Positions 47,254 to 56,436 of a stretch of 56,821 nt of DNA are shown here, piece by piece. The DNA comes from Methanosphaera stadtmanae (GTDB taxonomy: Archaea > Methanobacteriota > Methanobacteria > Methanobacteriales > Methanobacteriaceae), in NCBI GenBank assembly GCA_015062805.1, contig SUTQ01000014.1:1-56821 (forward strand). Direction: 5' to 3'. The notes beneath the pieces are model-generated. The model was not told the origin of the DNA and did no database searches. It saw only the letters and a list, made by a program, of their open reading frames with translations. Made by a program: the position numbers and the translations under genes. Each line of letters begins with the position of its first letter. Position 1 is the stretch's first letter.

Positions 47254-47682
47254 ATGGCTAAAATCGATAAAGAATTTGAAGAATACGAAGCTTTACTAGA
47301 TAAAGCATATGAACAATTACCTGACAGAGTATTTGAATCAATAAGGTTTAAAATCCCTAAAGGATATTCAGTTATTCAGGGAAATCGTACTATTATTAAA
47401 AACTTTGGTGATGTTTCAAGTACACTTAACAGAGACCCTCAACATGTTCTCAAATATTTATTAAGAGAATTAGGTACATCCGGAAACGTTGAAGGAAATA
47501 GGGCAATACTTCAAGGTAAATTTACACACTACGTAATCAATGATCGTATCAAAGAATACGTTGACAACTTTGTAATATGCCACGAATGTAATAGACCAGA
47601 TACAGTTATCATACGTGAAGACCGTATCGATATGTTAAAATGTAGTGCTTGTGGGGCAAGAGCACCTTTAAAATCATTATAA
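47254..47682 (+). CDS. eif2b: Translation initiation factor aIF2 subunit beta
   Basis: 142 residues: N-terminal helix, the central alpha-beta domain ([34 protein letters not shown]) and a C-terminal zinc ribbon (CHEC...CSAC). It is the beta subunit of the heterotrimeric factor that delivers Met-tRNAi. A strong AAGGAGG is located 7-8 bases before the ATG. It opens a translation-related run: aIF2-beta, NMD3, TyrRS. Confidence 0.96.
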   Translation: MAKIDKEFEEYEALLDKAYEQLPDRVFESIRFKIPKGYSVIQGNRTIIKNFGDVSSTLNRDPQHVLKYLLRELGTSGNVEGNRAILQGKFTHYVINDRIKEYVDNFVICHECNRPDTVIIREDRIDMLKCSACGARAPLKSL

Positions 47683-47698
47683 TAGTATTTTCTATTAT

Positions 47699-47709
47699 AT
47701 TTTTTTTAA
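47699..47709 (+). terminator. T-tract terminator after eif2b
   Basis: A run of eight T about 20 bases after the aIF2-beta stop, before the NMD3 gene. Confidence 0.4.
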
Positions 47710-47776
47710 GCTCCAACCAAAAACTCTTTTTACAACAATTAATGATATTATAATTCTTTAAAATTGAGATGATATT

Positions 47777-48817
47777 ATGTTTTGTTTATTATGCAATAGC
47801 GAAGAAAAATTATATGATGGTTTATGTAAAAGCTGTTACCTAAAGGAATTTGAACTCGTGGAAGTTCCTGAATATGCAACATTTACTGTATGTTCTCATT
47901 GTGGTGCTACATTAAAACATGACAAATGGATTGAATCAGCATATTATGATGATGAAATAATCAATGATGCTATCCAAAAGGATATTCAAATCAATGAAAA
48001 TCTAAAAAATGTTGAAATAACCACAGAAATCCTTACAAATAGAGGAACAATGTATGACTGCATTATCCATGCAACAGGACAGGTCTTAGATGATTTTATA
48101 GATAAGGATTATCCGATAGAAGTTAAAGTTGTAAAAGGAGTTTGTCCAGATTGTAGTAAATTCCATTCAGGCTATTATGAAGCGGTAATACAATTGCGAG
48201 CGGATGATAGAAAACTTGAAGAAGAAGAAATACAAAAAGCGGATGAATTTATTTCTAATGAAATTCAACGGCTATGTAAAACCAACAAATTAGCATATGT
48301 TACAGAAAGAATCGTACTAAAGGAAGGTGTGGATTATCAGGTAGGTTCCCATAATGCTGCACATAAAATAGCAGAAAATATGCAGAAACAGTTTGGTGGT
48401 ATAATTACTGAATCTCGAAAGATTGTAGGACGAGACAAGTCTAAAAGCAGAGACCTTTACAGGTCATGGATTTCCGTAAGATTGCCTTCATTCCACAAGG
48501 ATGATTTTATCGAATATAAAGATAAGATACTTAGGATTGAAAAGATTGGCAGCCACAAATTTGTTGGATTAAACCTATCAAACTATGAATCCGAATCCAT
48601 CAGTTGGAAGGAATACGATAGGATTAAAAAGGTAGGTAACACAGATGACGTTAAGGTTTCAACAGTTACCAACATTACCCCAACCGAAATTCAGGTTCTG
48701 GATCCTGAAACGTATATGCCAATAGATTTGAAAAAAACGGAAAATATGAACCACATCAACATTGGTCAGGAGATTAATGTTATTAAGTTAAAAAATAAAA
48801 TATACATAATAATATAA
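47777..48817 (+). CDS. NMD3-family protein
   Basis: 346 residues. N-terminal zinc region with C-x2-C pairs (CLLC...CKSC, CSHC...CPDC) and the conserved C-terminal beta-domains (RIVLKEGVDYQVGS, SRDLYRSWISVRLP). Eukaryotic Nmd3 binds the 60S joining face and drives nuclear export; archaea lack a nucleus, so a ribosome assembly or anti-association role is inferred. GAGATGAT precedes the ATG. It sits 28 bases before tyrS. Confidence 0.9.
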   Translation: MFCLLCNSEEKLYDGLCKSCYLKEFELVEVPEYATFTVCSHCGATLKHDKWIESAYYDDEIINDAIQKDIQINENLKNVEITTEILTNRGTMYDCIIHATGQVLDDFIDKDYPIEVKVVKGVCPDCSKFHSGYYEAVIQLRADDRKLEEEEIQKADEFISNEIQRLCKTNKLAYVTERIVLKEGVDYQVGSHNAAHKIAENMQKQFGGIITESRKIVGRDKSKSRDLYRSWISVRLPSFHKDDFIEYKDKILRIEKIGSHKFVGLNLSNYESESISWKEYDRIKKVGNTDDVKVSTVTNITPTEIQVLDPETYMPIDLKKTENMNHINIGQEINVIKLKNKIYIII

Positions 48818-48844
48818 GTCAAATAATAAAACGGAGGAAAATAA

Positions 48845-49801
48845 ATGGATATAGATGCAGCAATAGAAAATATTTCTAAAGATACTGCTGAAATAATTGA
48901 ATTGGATGAATTAAAAGAAATATTAAAAAGAGATGAAAAAGTAGCTTACGTGGGTTTTGAACCTTCAGGTAAAATCCACTTGGGACACGCGTTAACCATT
49001 AAAAGAATGAAAGCATTGCAGGATGCCGGCTTTAAAATCAAAATATTTATAGCAAATTTACATGCTTACTTAAACGGTAAAGGAACTTTGGAAGAACTTA
49101 ATGAAATTGCTGATTACAACATTAAATGTTTCAAAGCATTAGGTCTTAGTGAAGACACCGAATTTATTTTAGGTTCAGACCGTATGTCCCCTGAATACAT
49201 GGTTAGAGTTTTCCGGGCTGCAACCCAAATCACTATTCAAAGAGCTCAAAGAAGTATGGCACAGGTATCCCGAGATGAAACACACAATGTTGCAGAAGCA
49301 TTATATCCAGTTATGCAAGCATTAGACATTGATGACTTAAACGCAAATGTTGCTGTTGGTGGTATGGAACAGAGAAAAATCCATATGTTGGCAAGAGAAG
49401 TTCTCCCTAAATTAGGCTTGGAAGTTCCTGTATGTATACACATCCCTTTAATTCATGGAACTGACGGTTCTGATAAAATGAGTAGCAGCAAAGGTAATTT
49501 CATTGCTATAGACGACTCCCCTAAGGAAATTAAAAACAAACTTAACAAAAGTTTCTGTCCTATGGGCGTAGTTGAAGACAACCCTGTTATAGAAATGGCA
49601 CATTACTACATATTTGATGAAAATGAAAAAATGTTAATCGAAAGACCTGAAAAATTTGGTGGAAACCTTGAATTAACAGAAGAAGAATTAAATGATGTAT
49701 TCAGCAAAGAAGAATTACATCCAATGGATTTAAAAAATACCGTAAGCAAATATTTAATTGAAAAATTTGCACCTGCAAGAGAATATATGGAAAACCACTA
49801 A
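48845..49801 (+). CDS. tyrS: Tyrosyl-tRNA synthetase
   Basis: 318 residues, class I archaeal type. HIGH is present as H-L-G-H in SGKIHLGHAL near 44, and KMSKS as K-M-S-S-S in SDKMSSSKG near 212. Typical archaeal enzymes are 300-320 residues without a C-terminal S4 domain, as here. It charges tRNA-Tyr. CGGAGG lies 6-7 bases before the ATG. Confidence 0.95.
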   Translation: MDIDAAIENISKDTAEIIELDELKEILKRDEKVAYVGFEPSGKIHLGHALTIKRMKALQDAGFKIKIFIANLHAYLNGKGTLEELNEIADYNIKCFKALGLSEDTEFILGSDRMSPEYMVRVFRAATQITIQRAQRSMAQVSRDETHNVAEALYPVMQALDIDDLNANVAVGGMEQRKIHMLAREVLPKLGLEVPVCIHIPLIHGTDGSDKMSSSKGNFIAIDDSPKEIKNKLNKSFCPMGVVEDNPVIEMAHYYIFDENEKMLIERPEKFGGNLELTEEELNDVFSKEELHPMDLKNTVSKYLIEKFAPAREYMENH

Positions 49802-49822
49802 ATAATAAAAAATGGTGATAAG

Positions 49823-50155
49823 ATGGTTAAACATACAATGCGAGTGATTTCAGGATTACAGCCTAAACAAGTAGATGAAATGATTGACGAATACCATTTA
49901 AACATGCTTCAAAGCAATACTGGAATAATTCTATTTGAAGGTGAACTTGAAGATTTAAGAAGGGCTGCAAAACATGTTGTTGACGTAACTTTACCTCCAG
50001 GACCTACAGTTACCGAAATTAAAGCTGCTGTAGACAACTTTGACGTTCAGTTAAAACAGTCCGATTCTGGTCCTCAGTTACACGGAACTTATGAAGAAAT
50101 AAACAATGCAGTTAATTACATTGTAGACTTAATGAAAGAAAGATTAGATATTTAA
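49823..50155 (+). CDS. Small protein with two internal repeats, unknown function
   Basis: 110 residues. The sequence folds onto itself: residues about 14-55 and 63-103 align over their whole length with an offset of 48-49 (QSNTG at 30-34 against QSDSG at 79-83; an LEDLRRAAKHVVDV helix against YEEINNAVNYIVDL). Each repeat looks like beta-beta-alpha with a connecting strand. No family is recognised. GGTGATAAG precedes the ATG, 21 bases after tyrS, so it is probably co-transcribed with tyrS. It converges on tmk two bases away. Confidence 0.8.
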   Translation: MVKHTMRVISGLQPKQVDEMIDEYHLNMLQSNTGIILFEGELEDLRRAAKHVVDVTLPPGPTVTEIKAAVDNFDVQLKQSDSGPQLHGTYEEINNAVNYIVDLMKERLDI

Positions 50156-50157
50156 GT

Positions 50158-50745
50158 TTATAAACCTAATTTTTCTTGTACTACTTTTCTTATTTTTTCT
50201 TGAACATCATCCAATGAATCTGATGCGTCAACAACAATTATATTATTTTCTATTTTTAACAGGTCAAGATAATTTTTTCGTGTTTTTTCTAAAAATTGAA
50301 TGTTTTCAAATGCTTCCTCTTTATCACAACGGGTTATTGCCTCTTTTTCATCCAAGTCCAACAATATGGTTAAGTCAGGACGTGGGGTATGCAAATTCAC
50401 TTCATAGATCCAATCCTTATCAACGGAAGAATTGTTTTGGTAACATATGCTGGAATAAAATGATCTGTCACTGATTATTATGATGTCTTTTGAATCCTTA
50501 ACATCCAAAATCTCCTCCTTTAAAGTTAGCCTGTCCGCGGCAAAAAGTAATGTCAATCTCTGTTGGTTAATGTCGTTGGTTGATTCCGGATTCAATAATT
50601 CCTTCCTTATCACTTTTCCAATATCGGATGTTGTTGGTTCAACTATTTTTTTTGTAGTATAACCTTTGCCAATTAACCACTCGTTCAATAATTCTGTCTG
50701 GGTTGATTTACCTGCACCGTCTATTCCTTCCAATACTATGTACAT
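50158..50745 (-). CDS. tmk: Thymidylate kinase
   Basis: 195 residues. P-loop EGIDGAGKSTQ (residues 6-16), the D-R-S/x motif in ISDRSFYSS, and R-x-x-R lid remnants. It phosphorylates dTMP to dTDP. Length is slightly short of bacterial TMK (about 205-213) but normal for archaea. Its stop is two bases from the stop of the convergent 110-residue gene. Confidence 0.94.
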   Translation of the reverse strand: MYIVLEGIDGAGKSTQTELLNEWLIGKGYTTKKIVEPTTSDIGKVIRKELLNPESTNDINQQRLTLLFAADRLTLKEEILDVKDSKDIIIISDRSFYSSICYQNNSSVDKDWIYEVNLHTPRPDLTILLDLDEKEAITRCDKEEAFENIQFLEKTRKNYLDLLKIENNIIVVDASDSLDDVQEKIRKVVQEKLGL

Positions 50746-50823
50746 TTTCTCACCAATTATAAATTAATTAATATTATGTTAATCAATATTTTAATAGAAT
50801 GTTATTTTTTTGGAGGGATTAAT

Positions 50824-53277
50824 TTGACTTATGAAACTTGCAAACTTCTTTCACCGGTAGGTTCTATGGATGTTCTAAAATCTGCAGTCTTTAGTGGTGC
50901 CGATTTTGTATATTTATCTGGAACCAAATATGGTGCCAGGGATTATGCTGATAACTTTAATTATAATGAAATTAAAAAAGCTATCAAATTTTGCCATAAA
51001 TACAATGTCAAAGTATTTGTTACCGTAAATATTGCCATTCTTGAAAAAGAGATTCCGGAAGTATTGGATTATGTTTATTATTTGTATAATCAGGGAGTTG
51101 ACGGAATAATTGTTCAGGATATTGGTCTTGCAAGCATTATAAACGATTTAATTCCTGATTTAAGTTTACATGCATCTACTCAAATGACAATATATGATTA
51201 TTCCTTTGTTAAATGGTTGTGTGATACGGGATTTACAAGTGCCAATCTTTCACGGGAAGTTCCAATAAAGAGAATTGAAGAAATTTCTTCAAAACTCAAG
51301 GAATATGATCATGACATTAATTTAGAAATTTTTGTTCATGGAGCGTTATGTTACTGTTATTCAGGCCAATGTTTAATGTCTTCCTTCCTTGGTGGCAGAA
51401 GTGGAAACCGGGGCCTATGTGCACAACCGTGCAGAATGAGATATACGTTTAAGGATTATTATAACACCCTGCTTGCAGAAGACAATTATCTGTTAAGTAC
51501 CAAGGATTTATGCACTTACAATAATATACAGGATTTAATTGATGCTGGAGCAAATTGTTTAAAAATTGAAGGTCGGATGAAATCTTCAGAATACGTGTCA
51601 AGTACAACTTATGCCTACAAGAATGCGATGAATAAAAATAACAACCATGAAGATTTTTTATTGTTAAATCTTGCATTTAACAGGGGATTTACGGACGGAT
51701 ACATTCTGAATAAAAATCCTGATGAAGTAATAAGCAGAAACCGTGCAGGAAATCAGGGGTATCCAATAGGAAAAGTTATTAAAAGTAATGAAAAAGAGGT
51801 CACTATAAAATTTTTAAACAAGCGTTTTCCTACAAAAATTGTTAATGGTGATGGACTGAAATTTGAATATGATGGTGAAAGCTGTGGAATGTATGTCAGC
51901 AATATTGTCTCCCAAAGCAAGAACAAAATTACCATCAAGTTAAAAAAAGGAATTTATGTAAATAAAGATTCAATGGTCTATATCACATATTCAAAATATC
52001 TTAAAGATAAAACGAAGGCTATAATAAACGAAGAAAATGTTCATAAAACAAATATTAATCTACTAATTTCATTGAATGATGAATCACAAATGGAAGTAAA
52101 AGCATGTTGTGAATTACTTGAAAAACCTGTGCATTACACCAGTCAAGAAAAATTTGAAAAAGCAAAAAATAAGCCATTGAGCAAAAAAACAATAACCCAA
52201 CAGTTCCAAAAAACAGGAAACACAAATTACACCATAAATAACATAAAATACAAAAACTTTAAAGACGACCTGTTCATGCCAATATCCACCCTAAATAACA
52301 TCCGACGAGAAATAATTGAAAAAATAGACGCAAAAATTATGAACTCATACCTGCCGACAAAAGAGGAAAGTCAAAAATGCAAGGAACGAATAAAGGAGTT
52401 TAAGGAAAAACATTACCTCAGCAAAACAAATTATACAGAGGAAAAATGGAACATATACATAAATAACTTAAAACAGGCAGAATTAATCAAAAAATATTCC
52501 TACATTACAGGAGTTTATTACGATGGAAGCTTTAACTACACAAACATAGACGAATACATAACAAACATAAGTGAAGAATTAATCCGACTTAGTGAAATTC
52601 TACCCGACAAAGAGATAGTATGGATATTGCCACAGATACTGCTTGATAAAGAACTACCACATATCGGAGAAATAATCGTCAAGCTAAAATTCAAAAACAT
52701 CAACATAAAAATTCAGACAGATAACATAGGTGTGGCAAAAAACTTGGATGTTGAATCTTACGGAAATCATCTGAATATATACAACAATTACAGCATAAAA
52801 AAATTATCACATGATCCGGAATTCAAAAGATTACAAATATCCAACGAAATATCATATGACGATATAAAATTACTCAAAAACGAGGATTGTGAACTTGAAT
52901 ACACCTTATTTGGACACATCCAACTTATGATAACAAAAGACAACTTCAATGATATAATTGATGAAGAGATAACAAACACATACCACATAATTGATAAAAG
53001 AAACAATGATTACATGATAAAAAAAGACTGCTACAACAACAGCCACATCTATGATTACAGAATACTCAATTTAGAGGATTATCTTGAAAAACTAAGAAAA
53101 ACAGAAATAGACAATTTCACAATAGACTGCAGATTCTTCAGCATAAACGACACAAACACTATAATTGACCACTTCCAGAATGTGAAAAATAATGAAAAAA
53201 GAGAAAATCTAAGTTTAAACAATAGTTACAATCCATTCATAGGAAATATAGAAAAAGGGGTTTATAAAAATAATTAA
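50824..53277 (+). CDS. U32-family protein (peptidase U32 / RlhA-like)
   Basis: About 817 residues. The N-terminal barrel opens with a L-L-S-P-V-G-S-x-D-V-L-K-S-A-V segment and contains the U32 signature with FVHGALCYCYSGQCLMSS and GNRGLCAQPCR (near 170-210), whose Cys residues bind an iron-sulfur cluster. The C-terminal 300 residues are divergent, Asn/Lys-rich, with no named domain. Related RlhA hydroxylates C2501 of 23S rRNA, and UbiU/V and TrhP act in hydroxylations, so rRNA or tRNA hydroxylation is more likely than proteolysis. The start is TTG at 50824, set by TGGAGGG six bases upstream. It abuts the TauE-type gene with no gap. Confidence 0.9.
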   Translation: MTYETCKLLSPVGSMDVLKSAVFSGADFVYLSGTKYGARDYADNFNYNEIKKAIKFCHKYNVKVFVTVNIAILEKEIPEVLDYVYYLYNQGVDGIIVQDIGLASIINDLIPDLSLHASTQMTIYDYSFVKWLCDTGFTSANLSREVPIKRIEEISSKLKEYDHDINLEIFVHGALCYCYSGQCLMSSFLGGRSGNRGLCAQPCRMRYTFKDYYNTLLAEDNYLLSTKDLCTYNNIQDLIDAGANCLKIEGRMKSSEYVSSTTYAYKNAMNKNNNHEDFLLLNLAFNRGFTDGYILNKNPDEVISRNRAGNQGYPIGKVIKSNEKEVTIKFLNKRFPTKIVNGDGLKFEYDGESCGMYVSNIVSQSKNKITIKLKKGIYVNKDSMVYITYSKYLKDKTKAIINEENVHKTNINLLISLNDESQMEVKACCELLEKPVHYTSQEKFEKAKNKPLSKKTITQQFQKTGNTNYTINNIKYKNFKDDLFMPISTLNNIRREIIEKIDAKIMNSYLPTKEESQKCKERIKEFKEKHYLSKTNYTEEKWNIYINNLKQAELIKKYSYITGVYYDGSFNYTNIDEYITNISEELIRLSEILPDKEIVWILPQILLDKELPHIGEIIVKLKFKNINIKIQTDNIGVAKNLDVESYGNHLNIYNNYSIKKLSHDPEFKRLQISNEISYDDIKLLKNEDCELEYTLFGHIQLMITKDNFNDIIDEEITNTYHIIDKRNNDYMIKKDCYNNSHIYDYRILNLEDYLEKLRKTEIDNFTIDCRFFSINDTNTIIDHFQNVKNNEKRENLSLNNSYNPFIGNIEKGVYKNN

Positions 53278-54084
53278 TTATACAATCCCCACCATTTTTA
53301 ACCCAATATAAAGAACTAAAAGAATATGAACAATCTTTAGTTTTTTAGAATCAACTTTTTTTGAAATGTTTGCAGCATAGCCTGCAACAAAAGTGCTCGT
53401 AATAGTCAGAAATACAAACTGTATCATATTCACATAACCGATAGAATATGCCGGTAAATTAGAAACACCCCATCCTAAAATCATGTACGCAATCAGTCCA
53501 CCCAGACTGGTAGCAATAATTGATGCCGATGAAGTTCCAATAGCCTTATGAGTAGGATATTTAAGAACAATCGTAAGAATAGGTATCATAATAATACCTC
53601 CACCCACACCCAAAAGTCCACATAACAGACCACCGATAAGACCTAAAAGGGAATGAGCAACCTTACTTTTACTGATGTTATCTTCATTATCGGGATACTT
53701 GATTAAAATCATGTTGATTACTGCAACAAAGCACATCAGACCAAACAATAATTTTAGAACAGAAACATCAACGTGAGTAGAAATAAATGCTCCAATAATT
53801 GCACCTATAAAACCCAATACCATTATGTAAGATAAGAATGTTGTGACGACCAAATCATTATCATAATGCTTTTTAGTACTTCTGATCATTGTAACGAAAA
53901 TGACGGCCAAACTGGTTCCAAAGGATAACGGCATTGCAATATTTGAGTCAACACCATAAGCCACCAGCAAATAATATTGAATCGGAGTTAAGATTATGCC
54001 TCCCCCAACACCAAGAAGACCCGCCATCAAACCTCCAAAACAGCCTCCAACCAACAGTAAAATGATATACGTAAAGAAATCCAT
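53278..54084 (-). CDS. TauE/SafE-family sulfite/sulfonate exporter
   Basis: 268 residues, about eight membrane segments in two similar halves. Each half opens with a G-L-L-G-V-G-G-G-I-I motif (residues about 22-31 and 158-167), the hallmark of TauE/SafE permeases. These move sulfite, sulfoacetate or other organosulfur anions; the substrate here is unknown, though methanogens handle sulfonates such as coenzyme M. It converges directly on the U32 gene. Confidence 0.9.
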   Translation of the reverse strand: MDFFTYIILLLVGGCFGGLMAGLLGVGGGIILTPIQYYLLVAYGVDSNIAMPLSFGTSLAVIFVTMIRSTKKHYDNDLVVTTFLSYIMVLGFIGAIIGAFISTHVDVSVLKLLFGLMCFVAVINMILIKYPDNEDNISKSKVAHSLLGLIGGLLCGLLGVGGGIIMIPILTIVLKYPTHKAIGTSSASIIATSLGGLIAYMILGWGVSNLPAYSIGYVNMIQFVFLTITSTFVAGYAANISKKVDSKKLKIVHILLVLYIGLKMVGIV

Positions 54085-54197
54085 AATATCTTACCCATAA
54101 ATTATAAAATTATTAATAAAAACTATAATAATATATGAAGCTGATTAAATTAATAGTTTAAAACTTCAAGAAAAATTAAAAAATAAGTTTAATTAAA

Positions 54198-54206
54198 GTA
54201 TATAAT
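54198..54206 (+). promoter_or_regulatory. Candidate TATA box upstream of the MutS-family gene
   Basis: GTATATAAT about 20 bases before the annotated ATG. A start at normal spacing would fall at about 54225-54230, close to or inside the GGAGG at 54224-54228, so the precise mRNA start decides which start codon is used. An upstream A+T-rich box (around 54188-54196) would leave the GGAGG in the mRNA. Confidence 0.3.
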
Positions 54207-54221
54207 ATATGAAACCAATGA

Positions 54222-56159
54222 ATGGAGGTGTTAACCATTTATGAAATAGAAGAAATTAAGGGAGTAGGCGATAAATTAATTAAAAAAATTATACAAACAT
54301 ATGGAAGCTATGAAAAATTTGAGGAATCCATTAAAAACTATGACATAGAAAAATTAATGAACATACCGGGAATCAGTCAAAAAATAGCATTAGATATTAT
54401 CAGAAAAATACATAAAAATGATGACAATCCGTTTTTAAAGACCGAACAATCAGAAAAAATATACAATGAAATCATCAACAAAATTCTTGACTTTGCAAAC
54501 ACGGACTATGCGAAAACAAGAGTACTTCTGTTAAGTCCGACAACAGATTACACTAAAATAAATCAGACCCAGAATTTAATAAAAACAACACTTGAAAGCA
54601 CGGAAAACCAGGATTATGGTATTATAAGAGACTTATATGAAAAAATTAAACCGTTAAACAATGACATAAAACCAAAATTCAATGATGAATATGCAATAGT
54701 ATGTGAAGACTATGAGGATTACCTTTCTTTAATTCAAAAGGGATTCGACAGATACTGTAACATATTTGCAATAGAAGACCATATGAATCTTGAAGAGTTT
54801 GAATTCATAATATACCTCTATAACAACTACAATGTAGATCCCGGAGAAGCAAACAACATAGTATCAATAAGCAATCAGAGTCCTGACTACGAAATTCAAC
54901 CGAACATTACCCTTGAATATTACATACAGAACCGGGAAATACTGGAAAATGTATACCAGCTAAGACAATACCTTGGAATGGAAAGCTGTATTGGTGAAGC
55001 ATTGGAAGCTCTTGATGCCATAAAAGTTGAAACCCAGAATAAAGTTGCAATAACTGAAATAATAGAAGAGATTAAAGACAAAGTAAATGAAAAATTGAAA
55101 AATGAAATAAAAAATGTTGCATTAGAAGGGGATGAAATATTACTCTTACTGAATGATGAAGACCTACCTCCAAAATTAATGAACATTTTCGATAACGTGT
55201 TGGATGAAGCAAGAGAAGAACTATCAAACAAGACAGGATTACTATTCGATCCATTTGTTGTTAAATATCCTGTAGAAATAGATGAAAACGAATTAAAAAG
55301 AGTACAAGAAAACATATCCGCAAACATACATCTTAAAAAATACGAACAGGAACTAAATGCATGCAGTCTACTGGAAAAATATAGCGAACAAATACAAAAA
55401 GAAACTAAGGAAATAATAGAATATGATTACCAGTTAACATTAGCCAGCTTCACAAAGTTCTATGACTTAAACATTCCAACAATAGGTGACACGTACCAAC
55501 TAAAAGGAAGCCTACACCTGACATTGAAAAATGAAGAAAAAATCAATAAAACTGAAATGCAAAAAATAGACTATAATCTTGATCAGGACAACAACATCAT
55601 ATTATTAACAGGAGCTAATAGTGGTGGAAAAACAACTCTCTTAGAAACGTTAGGACAACATTGTATAATGACACATATGGGACTAGGCGTATGTTCACAG
55701 GAAGCTACAATCCCGCAAACGGATGAAGTATATTATTTTACAAAAAAACATTCACTCAATGCAGGTGCATTTGAAACATTCATAACTTCTTTCATCCCTG
55801 TGACAATAGGAAAAGAAAAAAAATTAGTATTGATTGATGAATTAGAATCAATAACCGAATTGGAGGCCGCGATAAAAATAATCATAGGATTCATAGAACA
55901 CATACAGAACGATAAGTCATATGCAATAATTGTTACACACATGGCACCTGAAATATTAAAAAGGACAGATAATATAAAAATCAGAACCGATGGAATCGAA
56001 GCCAAGGGATTGGATGAAAACTATAATTTAATAGTTGACAGAACACCAAAAATAAATTACTTGGCAAACAGTACACCAGAATTAATATTAAGAAAAATAT
56101 ACGAAAAATCAGAAGAACCATTGAAAAGCGTGTACAAAGATATTCTAGATAAATTCTAG
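54222..56159 (+). CDS. MutS-family (MutS2-like) ATPase with N-terminal HhH
   Basis: 645 residues. A helix-hairpin-helix tandem (about 5-65: IEEIKGVGDKL, LMNIPGISQKIA) precedes a long helical core and a MutS-type ATPase, Walker A LTGANSGGKTT near 465, Walker B VLIDELESIT. No MutL-binding or Smr domain is seen. It is probably a junction- or recombination-linked MutS relative, not mismatch repair. GGAGG (54224-54228) overlaps the ATG itself; ATT at 54237 has the ideal spacing from that site, making the true start uncertain. Confidence 0.85.
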   Translation: MEVLTIYEIEEIKGVGDKLIKKIIQTYGSYEKFEESIKNYDIEKLMNIPGISQKIALDIIRKIHKNDDNPFLKTEQSEKIYNEIINKILDFANTDYAKTRVLLLSPTTDYTKINQTQNLIKTTLESTENQDYGIIRDLYEKIKPLNNDIKPKFNDEYAIVCEDYEDYLSLIQKGFDRYCNIFAIEDHMNLEEFEFIIYLYNNYNVDPGEANNIVSISNQSPDYEIQPNITLEYYIQNREILENVYQLRQYLGMESCIGEALEALDAIKVETQNKVAITEIIEEIKDKVNEKLKNEIKNVALEGDEILLLLNDEDLPPKLMNIFDNVLDEAREELSNKTGLLFDPFVVKYPVEIDENELKRVQENISANIHLKKYEQELNACSLLEKYSEQIQKETKEIIEYDYQLTLASFTKFYDLNIPTIGDTYQLKGSLHLTLKNEEKINKTEMQKIDYNLDQDNNIILLTGANSGGKTTLLETLGQHCIMTHMGLGVCSQEATIPQTDEVYYFTKKHSLNAGAFETFITSFIPVTIGKEKKLVLIDELESITELEAAIKIIIGFIEHIQNDKSYAIIVTHMAPEILKRTDNIKIRTDGIEAKGLDENYNLIVDRTPKINYLANSTPELILRKIYEKSEEPLKSVYKDILDKF

Positions 56160-56175
56160 AAATCCCCGCCAAAAC

Positions 56176-56183
56176 TTTTTTTT
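56176..56183 (+). terminator. T8 terminator after the MutS-family gene
   Basis: Eight consecutive T 17 bases after the stop codon on the plus strand. Confidence 0.5.
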
Positions 56184-56200
56184 GATAAAATTAGAATAAT

Positions 56201-56277
56201 ATTGCCTGTTTACTAACTCTCCAGATCACAGGTAGATTACCAACATTCCTCACCGAGCAACCCTCGTACCAGGCAAT
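56201..56277. ncRNA. Candidate structured RNA, tRNA-sized, strand unknown
   Basis: A 77-nt segment of about 47% G+C in DNA that is otherwise near 20-25%. It is closed by a perfect 8-bp stem, ATTGCCTG (56201-56208) with CAGGCAAT (56270-56277), extendable by TAC/GTA across a small internal loop. Inside, CGAG/CTCG (56253-56265) and GGTA/TACC (56231-56241) can form two short hairpins. No tRNA T-loop motif, SRP, RNase P or box C/D signature is visible. Raised GC in an A+T-rich archaeon is a known mark of RNA genes. Not identified. Confidence 0.5.
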
Positions 56278-56403
56278 TAACATAAGTTAATAAAAATAGT
56301 ATGTTTAAACTAGTATTTAGAAATAACGAAAATTAATTAGAAAAAAATAGAAGCATAAATTTACTACAAAAATCAGAAAAAACTACATAATAAATTCCAA
56401 GTA

Positions 56404-56433
56404 AAATAATACAAAAATAGTTAAAAATGTTTT
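56404..56433 (-). terminator. T-run terminator after 5S rRNA
   Basis: On the minus strand, two runs of five T follow within about 25 bases of the 5S 3' end. Confidence 0.45.
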
Positions 56434-56436
56434 AAA

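Larger units (their letters stand above)
56160..56436. other. Intergenic region between the MutS-family gene and 5S rRNA
   Basis: About 280 bases without a protein gene. It holds a T8 terminator, a 77-nt GC-raised structured island (described separately), and T-runs that should end the 5S transcript at its right end. Confidence 0.6.

Noticed and set aside
56201-56277. tRNA gene or degenerate tRNA
   Set aside because: Size and closing stem suggest tRNA, but neither strand has a GGTTCRA-type T-loop, a seven-base anticodon loop on a five-base stem, or a proper D-arm.
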